Assembly: GCF_019703515.2 (NCBI RefSeq)
Contig: NC_059372.1
Coordinates: forward strand, 16,954,492 to 17,018,491
Length of the DNA stretch: 64,000 nt
Direction: 5' to 3'
DNA from: Myxocyprinus asiaticus
Lineage: Eukaryota > Chordata > Actinopteri > Cypriniformes > Catostomidae
The notes beneath the pieces were generated by a model. The model was not told the origin of the DNA. It did no database searches and saw only the letters and a list, made by a program, of their open reading frames with translations. Position numbers and translations under genes: made by a program. The first letter of the stretch is position 1; every line of letters begins with the position of its first letter. Shown piece after piece: positions 47,754 to 57,234 of the stretch.

Positions 47754-48464
47754 TCACAATTTGGCCGGGAACATCAGTGCAAAAGCGACCTTCCGTTGAT
47801 GTAAGAGTTTCTTGCATTCCTTGAAATGATCATGTTTCTCTCTTGTCAAATTCGCAAAGTCTGGGAACAAGAAAATGCGTAACACAAGATCTTTATCGGA
47901 TGATCTCAGAAATTTGGCCAGAATTGATTGAGGCCTGTCTCCCTCAGTGGACCACCAAGCTCGCTCGATTTCCAGCTTATGGCCTGTTATGTCGAGCAAA
48001 CTCGGGAAGAGCCCGTCCAAGAATTTCACCATATCCCGACCTTCTTCGTCCTCAGGAATTCCAACAATTCGTACATTATTCTGCCAGTTACGATTCTTCG
48101 AATCCTCCAATTTCTCCCAGAAGTGCTCCAAATCCACCTTGGTCACTAGCAGATTAGCAGCTAATTCCCTCTCCAATGACTCCAGATAATCAATCTATTT
48201 CTCGACATCCCCCACTCTTGTAACCACCTCAGTGAATTTTGTCTCCATGGCAGTGATCGATCGACGTATTACAGCAAGACCCTCCAAGTCAGCAAAGACC
48301 TTTGTCAGCATTGCCAACATGTTCAGTAATTCTCGCTGAATTTCCTTCACTTCTCCGGCCAAATCGGCTCCCTGGCTTGCAGCCTGCTGCTCAGGGGCGT
48401 CAGCTTGAGCACGTAAGTGTCTTTGAATATCTCCAGAGCCCAAAGATTTTGAATTCTTTGACAT
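47754..48464 (-). pseudogene. L1 ORF1 protein (coiled coil and RRM), two frames
   Basis: The first frame (48464-48195) starts MSKNSKSLGSGDIQ and has heptad-like sequence (KEIQRELLNMLAMLTKVFAD, AVIRRSITAMETKFTEVV) typical of the L1 ORF1p coiled coil. The second (48176-47754) has the RRM hallmark NNVRIVGIPEDEEGRDMV and the C-terminal part RPQSILAKFLRSSDKDLV. The two are joined by a short gap with a stop near 48200. Confidence 0.85.
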
Positions 48465-48599
48465 ATTGTCTTCCTAGAACAGTCATGGATCAGGGTTTGT
48501 CGAATCTCACCGGTTTATGACATAAAAAGTATTAAAACTAGCAAAGTGTGCAGGGCTCGCCGTTCACACGTCTGAACCTCGCATGGCATCACGTGACTC

Positions 48600-49726
48600 G
48601 GGACTGACGTTCTTGAAACTGTAGCAAATTCTCCTGTGACAGCTGCCCCAATGTGTGGAGTTTTGTTCTCAGGTCAAGAATGTATTGAATTTCGTTTTTG
48701 CTGTTTGAAGGTCCCTCCACCCAATTTTCCCTCATGACATCTAAGACACCGCGAGGCTTATGCCCATACAATAATTCAAATGGGGAGAACCCTGTGGAGG
48801 CTTTCGGGACCTCTCGAATTGCGAATAACAGGGGTTCAAGCCACTTATCCCAATTCCAAGCATCTTCGTGCACAAACCTACGAATCGTGTTTTTCAGGGT
48901 TTGAATAAACCGTTCGACCAAGCCGTCCGTTTGTGGGTGGTACACGCTTGTCTGAATCGATTTAATACCCAATAATTTGTACAGCTCACGTAGTGTATGT
49001 GGCATTAAAGTAGTGCCTTGATCAGTTAGGATTTCTTTCGGAATCCCCACTCAGTAGATGAATCTGAAGAGTGCCTCCGCAACACTACGTGCTGAAATGT
49101 TGCATAGAGGCACTGCTTCCGAATATCACGTTGCGTAGTCAACCAGAACCAATATAAAGAGATGTCCACGTGCCATCCACTCTAATAGCATGCCAATTCT
49201 TTTGAAGGGGACCTCGATCAAAGGAAGCGGGCACAAAGGCGTGCCGCACACCACCTGCAAACATCCCCGTGAATGCCCGGCCAATAGAATGACCTGCCAT
49301 CGGATTATGATGAGCTGTCTGGAATAGCATTTCCCAACGGCTCTTTGGTATCAACAACTGGGTTGCATCCTCTTTTGTCTGAGTGTCCTGCGTAACTTGA
49401 TACAACCGATCATTTATAATAGAAAAGTACGCATATGAGAGTGCAATGTCTGGCTGAAGACGTTGACCATCAATTACTTTCACTTGGTCGAAGGCGTGCC
49501 TAAGGGTTTCATCTTGCATCTGCTCCTGACGGAAATCCCCTGCAGGGAATCCTCTAAGGGCTGGGGATGCCGAGACTTCCCCCTCCCTTACGTCATCCTG
49601 CCATGGAGCTGATGTAGACGGCCCTGGCTTCGCCTCCCCAGCCAGCGCATCGCAAACCACATACCGAGACGCTTTGTTACAGGACCCATCCACACAAATT
49701 TCCCTCAATAAAGTGGTAAATACTGG
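48600..49726 (-). pseudogene. Gmr1-like copy 3 integrase
   Basis: Follows the protease in the same frame after a TAG (49729-49727): LREICVDGSCNKASRYVV, then the zinc-finger region (HHNPMAGHSIGRAF, partly deleted) and, from 49050, the core: GIPKEILTDQGTTLM, YHPQTDGLVERFIQTLKN (third catalytic Glu kept), REVPKASTGFSPFELLYGHK. It ends at LQFQERQSRVT, where the L1 inserted. Confidence 0.88.
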
Positions 49727-49975
49727 CTAATTCGTACCCAAGATTAGCGGATGGGTGAGGCAGGGACTAATCACTGCCTCGACGCTATGATTTTGTCCCC
49801 GGAACTGAATAGTCAGAGTCACTACAGGATAAATGTGGATATCACCATGCACACACCTCACCTTTACCCTGTGACTAGCACCCAAATCCTCATCTTGAAC
49901 CAAGCATTGATGGATAGAGGTTTGATTGCAACCCAAATCCACCAAGGCCTGGTATTTACCCCCCTTAATACTCAA
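49727..49975 (-). pseudogene. Gmr1-like copy 3 retropepsin, ending in a shared TAG
   Basis: KGGKYQALVDLGCNQTSIHQ: the active-site triad reads D-L-G instead of D-S-G. VRCVHGDIHIYPVV and LTHPLILGTN follow, then TAG at 49729-49727. Translation after the TAG stays in frame with the integrase. Copy 1 has the same stop at the same codon; copy 2 has TGG. Confidence 0.82.
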
Positions 49976-50089
49976 TAAGGGGCAGCCTGTGGAGCGTCAG
50001 GGTCCCGAACCAATGTCCCTACCTCCATCACCGGGTATTGGTCCTGGAAATTCCTGAGCTCTTCGCAGCTCCAGCAAACTGGCCCAGTC

Positions 50090-50959
50090 TTCATGCCCAC
50101 ACCCTCAGCAGTGGATTCACCAACATGGTAGTAAGAGTGGAGATGGATAGGGGAAACCAGTAGGTGTGCAGCCCCCCCCATTTCCAGGGAAGAAGAACAG
50201 GACGGGAGGAAGGGGAGGGAAGAGAAGGAGGGGAGACAGGAGAGAGAGAGAGAGAGGAGAAGGGTCTCGAGGCTCGCTGGCTCCCGAATACGCCGCCATG
50301 TGGTCCTCTGCCAGCTGGATGGCCGTGTGGAGCGACACCGTGCAGTGGCACTGGACACACTCCACCATCCCTGCCGGAAGCCGGGCGATAAACTGCTCCA
50401 GTACCGACTTCACGCTGCTCTGCCTGCAACCACCGTTGGCAGGCATCCTGGAGCTGCTGGGCCAAGGCAAACAGCCGTGCTTGCCAAGGGTCAGCAAGCA
50501 GAAACGTTGGCACTGTTATTCTGGTGTCTAGCCTACCGGTTGCAAGATGGCTTTCCTCAAATCCGCATACACCAGGAGGTTCTGCACTTGTAGCTGCTAC
50601 GCTGCGAGTTGGGCCTCCCCAGACAACAGTGGGATCAAGCGGACCACCCATTGGGTGCTTGGCCAAGTGCATGCTCCCGCTATCTGCTAAAAGAGCTCCA
50701 AGAACGCCTCCAGGTCATCTTGGGGGCCCATCTTGACCAGCGGAACATTGGGCAGGGAAGATGAGGGGTCCGGGGTCATGGCTGCAGCCTCCTCCTGGGG
50801 CAGCAATCTCCGAAGCACCTGCCGGTCTTCCGCTTGGGCCCGGAGGAGCGAGATGGAGCACTGTTCCTGCTCCGCGCGCAGCTCGAGTAGGGCTTGATGC
50901 TGCAAATGGTGGAGGCTGGCGAGGGTCTTGATCACATCCTCCAGTGGTGAGGACTCCAT
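50090..50959 (-). pseudogene. Gmr1-like copy 3 Gag with SCAN-like segment
   Basis: From ATG 50959: MESSPLEDVIKTLASLHHL, LRAEQEQCSISLLRAQAEDR, GPQDDLEAFLELF, then a stop. The SCAN-like part is spread over two frames (FALAQQLQDACQRWLQAEQ; SVLEQFIARLPAGMVECVQC; TAIQLAEDHMAAYSGASEP). It corresponds to copy 2 residue for residue in these blocks. Confidence 0.8.
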
Positions 50960-50980
50960 GGCAGCGTTCTTCCTTCTTTA

Positions 50981-50999
50981 ATCCCGGGTTTCGGCACCC
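50981..50999 (-). other. Primer binding site (tRNA-Phe type), copy 3
   Basis: On the minus strand GGTGCCGAAACCCGGGAT, a near-perfect complement of the vertebrate tRNA-Phe 3' end (CCCGGGTTTCGGCACCA). It begins two bases after the 5' LTR. Confidence 0.88.
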
Positions 51000-51000
51000 G

Positions 51001-51322
51001 TGTGACAAGACTGTGGCAGGTTTGTAACTCTCTACCAAGGAGTAAACGGGAGCTGGGCAAACAATCCAATGTAAAGCTCTTACACTCTTCAGTTTAAACA
51101 TAAATCAAAATGTGCTTTCCAATATAAAACACAAAGACGGTTGCATGTGTCACTCTCTCTCTCCCCTCACTGGCATCTGTCTCGCTCTTAAATCTGTCTC
51201 CAACTCTCACTGCAATGACAAACAGCTGTTAGAGACAATCATCGACAGGTGATGATCCTTGCCGTTCCTTACCGTTCTCATCTCACGATCTCGCTCTCCA
51301 TTCATAAGCCGGCGCTCGACCA
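51001..51322 (-). repeat. 5' LTR of Gmr1-like copy 3
   Basis: 322 bp, similar to 40126-40439 across its length. The two LTRs differ at many positions and by small indels (for example an extra CCTTACCGTT-like stretch near 51270), so the insertion is not recent. Confidence 0.88.
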
Positions 51323-52849
51323 TATCATAGTAAAACACCTTCTCAAATAAGAGATCAACATTTTCTTAGCCTTTTTGTTAACTATTAATAGGACAGTCAG
51401 GAGAGGACAAGGAATGGTTGGAAAAGTGGGATCAGAATACAGCATGAGTCGGATTTAAATTTGGATTTGTGTGTCATACCTCAATATGTTGACTCAAATG
51501 GCTAGGCCACAGCAATGATTCTTGAACTGTTTTGATAGGTTTGTGTGTTACATAGGTTTTTAAGCTGGAAAAAATAAAATATTTTATTTACTACTGAAAT
51601 TTACTTTTCATTTTTTTCCAAGCCAAGAACAGAAAATCTCCTACTTCAAAATTAGAAATCAGTTAAAGTTTTGTGCTGTTTAACCTTTAAAAGTTGCTTC
51701 TCAAATTTAAGACTTACAAGAAGGTCAAATTCAGGCAATACATTAAATCTATAAGATGTATAGTTGACCGAAACCGAGTCATATTGTACTGCTTACAGAG
51801 GACTGAGGAAAAATGCTTACAGACATGAGAAAATGTGAATGTAACACTGACCATTCTCCCGGTTAGCTCAGATGTATAGAGGTGGCTTTTCATGTCAACA
51901 AACAGCCCACTGCCAGTGCGAAAACAGTCCGAGCAATGATTATAAAATCTGCAAAGCCTAGGAGAATGTAAAGCATTGATGTGACCTTTTGTGGGGCTGT
52001 AATAGTTTATAAAATGAGCTCAGCCATTGCTAAGTGGAGGAAATATGAAGCGGTCTTCCAGTAAAACCTCCCCCACCTCCTTTACAACCTATTCATCACA
52101 TTTCTGTTGAAAACATTCACTTGCATAAACTCTTCTTTACTAGAATTACTAGAACACAGAAAGACAGCTGGGACAGAGCCAACATAACTGGTGTGAGTCA
52201 GTCTGGACACAGACTAAAAAGCCATTTTAGAAAAGAAAAGAAAAGAAAAGAAAGAGAGAGACTGAGAGATTACAGTAACATTCCCACTGCAGACCAGCCG
52301 ACTGAGCAGGAAAGTTTAGCTACAGTAAAAGTAAACATGGAAAAAATGGGGAGGAAGTCTGTAAATATAACCTAGTTCTCAGGCAACATTCCTCCAACAA
52401 TCCCACATATGTATAAAAAAAAAGGGGAGGAAAAATTGAGCTGATTATTGGAATACAGGAAAAAATTTTGAAAGCCTGAAAACTATTAAAAGTAATGTGC
52501 ATTATCTCTCGGAAAATTATTTTCTTTGAGTTCTTCAAGATCATGCACACTGAAAAAAGAGGAAACCTGCAATTGTCTCCACAAGGATTTATTTCTATTT
52601 TATCTAATTAACCCATAAAACTTTTTTTGGTGGTGTAACCTAATTTGTCAGATAAATTATAACAGGGTTAAGAACTGTCCAACGCATTATTAAAATCTGG
52701 ACGGATAGTGGTGAACCATCAGCTTCGTGGAAATGTGGTCAGAAAAAAAAATCTTGAACGATCGTGATCAGCAGGGCCACCTTTAGGTGGTCCTGGGCCT
52801 CGGGTCTTATCGTTTCTCTGGGCCCCTGTCAGTCGTCCGTACGCTACAC
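51323..52849. other. mxra8 intron stretch without recognised content
   Basis: AT-rich sequence with a short (AAAAG)n run at about 52226-52254. No exon or complete transposon recognised. Confidence 0.5.
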
Positions 52850-53580
52850 GGATGGGTTTAGCTATTGCGCACAATCTCTCTATTTACATCAGCGTCTCCC
52901 GCAGAATGCGTTTACAAATGCGTCCTCTCGAGAACGTCGACAGGAAAATACCGCATCTGGTATTTCCAGATTTACCCTATTCCAAAGCGACGGCCGCGTC
53001 AGGGTAAAAAGGGAAGTGCATGAAGCGATGCTACCGTCATGCATAATGCCCACTGTACAAGCCTCTGAAGGCAGTGTTATGATCTGGGGTTGCTTCAATT
53101 GGTCAGGTCTAGGCTCAGCAATGTTATGCGGCAATAAAATGAAGTCAGCTGACTACCTGAATTTACTTAATGACCAGGTTATCCCATCAATGGATTTTTT
53201 CTTCCCTGATGGCACGGGCATATTCCAGGATGACAATGCCAAGACTCATCTGGCTCAAATTGTGAAAGAGTTGTACAGGGAGCATGAGGAATCATTTTCA
53301 AACATGAATTGGCCACAACAGAGTCCTGACCTTAACCCCATTGAAAGTCTTTAGGATGTGCTCAAGAACACTTAACAGAGTGGTTCGACTCTCCCGTCAT
53401 CAATACAAGATCTCGGCCTAAAATTAATGTGACTCTGCATGGAAATAAATGTTGTGACGCTGCATAATGTTGTTGAAACCATGCCACAACGAATGCGCCC
53501 AGTAATCAAAGCTAAAGGCGGTCCAACAAAATATTAGAGTATGCAACTTTTTTTCTTTTTTTTTTGGGCCAGGCAGTGTA
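52850..53580 (+). pseudogene. Tc1-like transposase, 3' half
   Basis: Frame to 53354: [60 protein letters not shown] and [10 protein letters not shown], the second Asp and the Glu of the Tc1 DDE catalytic core. A stop follows where the usual LWDVL motif should be. The plus-strand 3' end (GGCCAGGCAGTGTA, about 53567-53580) looks like a terminal repeat. The 5' half is missing. Confidence 0.87.
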
Positions 53581-53961
53581 TTTTAAATCAGCAATAAAAT
53601 CTGACAACAATGTATCATGAGTTGTGCTTCCTTAGAAGAATCATTTAGCATTAGAATCATGCTAAAAAAACACTATTTCCAGGGTTAGGGATATCCCCCA
53701 TTCCAGCTAATGCATTCTAGAGAACAAATCACTGCCAATGTCTCTATCAAAAAGGTGATTGACTCTATTAACTGTACGGTGGGATTTCCATTCCTACAGT
53801 TGCCAGTGTTACGATTTTTCCCATTCATAAGTATAACATTGACCCATCTCATTTATAACAGTCTCTGGGACCATAACCCTGACCCTGGTCTTTTCAGCAA
53901 ATCAAAGATGCAAAAAAACTAAAACAAAGACTAAAACATGTCAAAAAAAGGATTCGCTCAC

Positions 53962-54453
53962 TTGGGTCATCAGCAGGTATGACTGGATAGGAAAAGGGAA
54001 TTGTTGGTGCTTCAGTAGGGACACGTGCTGGAGGCAAAGGTTGGACAGATGGACCAACTATCACTCTGAAGATTCGCCTCTCATGAAGACCACAGTAGTG
54101 ATGGTGAAGATGACAAGAATACAGGCCTTTATCCGAAGGTTGAATGTTATGTATGCTCAGAGAGAAATCTCCCATGGAGAATGCATCAGTTGAGATATTC
54201 ATCTTCTGCCGGAGGAACAGCGGTCCGTACTGCCGGTTTTCTCCAGAGGCGTACATGTCAATGAGGCGGTCTGCTCGGTCACGGGTGACCCCGGGTGCTT
54301 GCCAGTCCCAGTGAACGACCTGCTGCTGGCCTTCGTCTCTATGACTGTCCGTCCACAATGGTCTACGGTTCACACAAGGAAGAACCACACTCTTCCCCAC
54401 CAGAACCACAAACACAGGCTTATCACCGTCCCACACACGTCTCTCCTTTCGTG
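53962..54453 (-). CDS. mxra8: mxra8 exon: second Ig V-type domain
   Basis: 492 bp. Acceptor CTCTCTGCAG, then [91 protein letters not shown] and [15 protein letters not shown], then a Pro/Thr-rich linker ([15 protein letters not shown]). Donor CCAA|GTGAGC. Human MXRA8 has [15 protein letters not shown] at the same place. The Cys pair (LPC, YSC) forms the Ig disulphide. The product is a single-pass membrane protein at cell contacts; in mammals it is an entry receptor for arthritogenic alphaviruses. Confidence 0.97.
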
Positions 54454-54509
54454 CTGCAGAGAGTGACAATTTAAGTAATACTATTTATGAAGATAACATA
54501 GTGTATGAT

Positions 54510-54720
54510 GACGACACAGGGTGCCCACTGCCAGTGCAAGATAACTTTCTGTGCCACTAGCACCACCAAAAGGAATGGCAAAAATAATCAGTGTTTAAAA
54601 CAGAATATAGAAAACTTCCCCTGTCTTCCATTGGTTGTTCAAACAGATAGTCCCACCCCAAACTCTTACCATTGCTTGATGTTGCTGTGTCTGGCTAGAT
54701 ATGCCGCAAGAAAGTATGAA
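54510..54720. mobile_element. MITE fragment, family B
   Basis: Contains GCCACTAGCACCACC, TTGTTCAAACAGATAGTCCC and TGATGTTGCTGTGTCTGGC, as at 3875-4110. It lies in the mxra8 intron just before the Ig2 exon. Confidence 0.5.
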
Positions 54721-54944
54721 TTTTAACATAGAAAAAATAACTCACATCTTTAAGTAAATTTGTCTTAAGTTTAAGTTGAGATATAAAGATGATGTTTTTA
54801 ACTTTTTCAGTTATGTTTTTCAATACTTTCTCCTATTCCAGCTTAATAAGCAGAGACAACTGTACGTAAGCCATTTCTAGTTTGATTTCCTCGAAAACTG
54901 TTAACACTGTAGCACTATCAATACTATATATTGTGCTATCAGTT

Positions 54945-55250
54945 AAAGCTGAAGTATGTCATTTCTGTGACTCTAGCACCACCGAACGGATTTGCAAATA
55001 TAAACAATGTTTTCAAAACAGCTTTCTGAATACGCCCCTCGCCTGCAGTTGTTCAAACAGTCTGAGCGGTCTAGGTCTAAGCGGGTTGCTAAAAAAAACA
55101 TAGGAATTTTTATATTGGCACAGAAACACAGTGCTTACAGTTTTCGGGAAAATTAACCTATGAATATGAAATAACCTATTAGGGGAGTGTTTGAAAGCAG
55201 TTCGATAGGGTGACACTAGTGGTACAGAAATTACACACCTCATTTTTAAA
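54945..55250. mobile_element. MITE, family B
   Basis: Starts AAAGCTGAAGTATGTCATTT and contains CTCTAGCACCACCGAACGG, TTGTTCAAACAGTCTGAGCG and GGGAAAATTAACCTATGAA, ending GAAATTACACACCTCATTTT. It is related to 54510-54720 and 3875-4110. Confidence 0.55.
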
Positions 55251-55303
55251 CAGAAGCTTTTAAACCATTTTGAACAATCGATTATAGAAGTTTATTTTCT
55301 TAC

Positions 55304-55405
55304 CTGATTTAGTGATGTTGAGTTGGATTTTAATGGACTGGTGGACCTTGCAATAGTGGTGATGCAGGTTGCAGGTATAAATACCTTTATCATTCATGTC
55401 CACAT
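55304..55405 (-). CDS. mxra8: mxra8 exon: end of first Ig domain
   Basis: 102 bp. Acceptor TTTGTGCAG, then VDMNDKGIYTCNLHHHYC and KVHQSIKIQLNITKS, donor CAG|GTAAG. It supplies the second Ig Cys (YTC) and the NLHHHYC motif that human MXRA8 has in its first Ig domain. It is short and is easily missed as an exon. Confidence 0.95.
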
Positions 55406-55489
55406 CTGCACAAAGAAAACAACAATACATGAATAGGAGGGATTAAATGTCAGAAGAGTGAATCAATGGCTCAATCAGGATTAACTTAC

Positions 55490-55792
55490 TGTTAATAACC
55501 AGCGAGAAGTTGCCATCACTGAAGGCATCTTTTGAGATAGTAATACGGCCCTTGTTGTAGTCATTATACAGGCGCTCAGTTCCCCCTGAGAACATATCTA
55601 CAACACGTTCCACAGTGTAATCGGGTTGGTTCCGGATCAGGTCCCAGTGCGCGGCACGCTGGCGGTCCCGCAAGCGATCCTGCCTCCAAACCATCTGCTG
55701 GTTGTGACATGGCAAAATGACATCTGACCCTGCTGGAACAGTAATGTTCCTCGCCTCAACGACAACACCCTGCATGCTGTTTTGTGCCCAGG
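55490..55792 (-). CDS. mxra8: mxra8 exon: first Ig V-type domain
   Basis: 303 bp from acceptor TTATTTTAG (strong pyrimidine tract) to donor AACA|GTAAGT. It encodes AWAQNSMQGVVVEARNITVP, GSDVILPCHNQQMVWRQDRL, RDRQRAAHWDL and DAFSDGNFSLVIN. Human MXRA8 has MVWTQDRLHDRQRVLHWDL in the same position. It contains the first Ig Cys (LPC). A second, in-frame AG acceptor inside the exon (giving a start at 55769) would fit the alternative signal-peptide exon. Confidence 0.95.
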
Positions 55793-55904
55793 CTAAAATA
55801 AGCACAAATACACAAGCACATTACTGTGACTTTCAATTGCTTGGTTTATGAACAGAAAAACTAGTGATTAAACACAATTATTGTATACTTTGTTGTTCAC
55901 TCAC

Positions 55905-55931
55905 CGCATGGTAAAAGGAAGGCAGTCCAGA
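55905..55931 (-). CDS. mxra8: mxra8 candidate 27-bp signal-peptide exon
   Basis: Acceptor CTCATTTCAG and donor GCG|GTGAGT enclose codons for WTAFLLPC, which join in phase to AWAQNSMQ of the next exon: the hydrophobic core and cleavage region of a signal peptide. It would need an upstream exon supplying the ATG. The exon ending at 56071 (donor ACTG|GTAGGT) has the right phase but no in-frame ATG was found. The alternative is a single exon starting at ATG 55976 (MSSVIPVILFLFSFQSG) ending at the same donor and using the inner acceptor at 55769. Confidence 0.5.
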
Positions 55932-56306
55932 CTGAAATGAGAATAGGAATAAAATCACTGGAATAACTGAAGACATAGGCAAGTCATGTTTTAACGAGAT
56001 CATCAAAAAAATGTGGCATCTGTTATTTATACGTTATAATCACCAAACTCTAATGACTGTTTGCACCTACCAGTGTTCACACTGTAAATGCCGACATGTC
56101 TGAGACAAGTCAAACTTAATTCAGAACTGCAGTTGTTAAATGCTTTATTTGTTTCTGAGCCAACACAAAGACATTTGCGGCACAGAGGTTCCTTTTATTC
56201 CCTCTCCGCAGCTAAACACTGACTTTTTTGTCCAAGAAAGGATCTATCTATCTCTCCATCCATCCATTCATCCATCCATCCATCCTGGTAATTACACAGT
56301 ACACCA

Positions 56307-56720
56307 GGGGTCGGCAACCTATGGCATGCATGCCAGCATGCCTCTCATTGAGATGAGAGAGGAGTAGACTGTTTTATTGACATGAAATGCTGCACCTGCA
56401 TTCCAATCTACATCTTGATGTAATCCTTCCTCATGATCACGGAGCATGTTTTCATGAGCTGAATGGGAGTCTAAACAAAAAGTTATTTGTGTGGTTGTGT
56501 GGGTGCCTCGTGCCGCCCCCCTACAAGATGCCGCCCTGGGCGACTGCACATGTCGCCCATGCCTAAATCCACTACTGTATACTTTAATAGTGTTAAGTCT
56601 CCCATTCAGCTGATAAATACACTCTGCGTGATCATGAGGAAGGATTACATCAATATGTAGATTGGAATGCAGGTGCGAAAAACGTATTATAAATCAAATA
56701 GACTGCTCCTCGCTGTTGTT
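56307..56720. mobile_element. Foldback element upstream of mxra8
   Basis: About 120-bp arms in inverted orientation: GCACCTGCATTCCAATCTAC with ATGTAATCCTTCCTCATGAT at 56391-56440, and their complements (ATCATGAGGAAGGATTACAT, GTAGATTGGAATGCAGGTGC) at 56631-56676. The spacer is about 125 bp. The start CAGGGGTCGGCAACC is typical of a hAT-like terminus, but the opposite end was not identified. Confidence 0.7.
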
Positions 56721-56780
56721 TGCATACTAGTGATTACCCCTCTGTGATTTTGAAAAATGTATGACATAAGAAATATTGCT

Positions 56781-56795
56781 AACACGTTACAATAA
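56781..56795. mobile_element. Left piece of a family C MITE cut by the DIRS
   Basis: AACACGTTACAATAA corresponds to the (CACTTT)ACAATAAG start of the family C MITE. The rest of the MITE (TTCCATTTGTTAACATTAGT...) continues right of the DIRS from 61527 to about 61680. Confidence 0.65.
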
Positions 56796-57000
56796 GTTCC
56801 CTATCTGTCACTCACTCAACGTTGTGTCGATGTAGTGACACTAGAGGTCACTCTTGGGAGCCCGAGACACTTCTGGTCTTTGATAAAAGGCCAATGAAAA
56901 TTGGCGAGTGGTAGTTGCATGCCACTCCCCCGGACATACGGGTATAAAAGGAGCTGGTATGCAACCACTCATTCAGATTTTCTCTTCGGAGCCGAACGGT
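56796..57000 (+). repeat. DIRS left inverted terminal repeat
   Basis: Starts GTTCCCTATCTGTCACTCAC. Its part from CACTCTTGGGAGCCCGAGAC to GGTATGCAACCACTCATTCAG is inverted at about 61300-61460. Confidence 0.9.
56943..56950 (+). promoter_or_regulatory. TATA box in the DIRS terminal repeat
   Basis: TATAAAAG about 290 bp before the Gag start codon, conserved in the other DIRS (33739-33746). Confidence 0.6.
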
Positions 57001-57234
57001 CATGCTCACTGAGCTGAATTTCTACTGTTCATTCACCTCTGCTGGATCTGACGCCGCATTTCAGCGGCTTCTCCCTCCTCTGCACTGGTGCACTGCAGAG
57101 AACGGCCCTGGGCGCTTCGGCAGAAAAAAAAAGAGAGTATATTTTCTGAAAGAGTTTTCTTTTCTAAAAGAGTATATTTCTCTAAAAAGAGCGGCACACA
57201 CGGAACGTCTTTTTAAAGACACGTCTTTTTAAAG

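Larger units (their letters stand above)
42885..48598 (-). mobile_element. L1-clade LINE, near full length, nested in Gmr1-like copy 3
   Basis: 5.7 kb on the minus strand, with its 5' end at about 48598 and its 3' end at about 42885. A 15-16 bp target duplication flanks it: CGGGACTGACATTCT (42869-42883) and CGGGACTGACGTTCT (48599-48613), one mismatch. It has ORF1 with an L1-type RNA-recognition region, a ~0.5-kb inter-ORF tandem duplication, and ORF2 with endonuclease and RT, all frameshifted. The 3' region carries a long (TA)n. Confidence 0.92.
40126..51322 (-). mobile_element. Gmr1-like LTR retrotransposon, copy 3, with both LTRs
   Basis: Minus-strand element: 5' LTR (51322-51001), primer site, gag (from 50959), protease (49975-49727), integrase (49726-48615), RT start (about 42868-42230), RT end and RNase H (41530-40560), 3' LTR (40439-40126). 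The integrase is separated from RT by an L1 (42885-48598), and the RT is split by a ~0.7-kb insertion (41535-42228). Without these it would be about 4.8 kb. No clean target duplication was seen at the outer ends (ATTAT versus TATCA). Confidence 0.9.
38828..53961 (-). other. mxra8: mxra8 large intron (15.1 kb) filled with nested elements
   Basis: Lies between the Ig2 exon donor (CCAA|GTGAGC) and the transmembrane exon acceptor. It holds two Tc1-like remnants, a Gmr1-like element with both LTRs, and an L1 and an unclassified insertion inside that. All lie between intact splice sites, so the gene could still be spliced normally. Confidence 0.85.
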
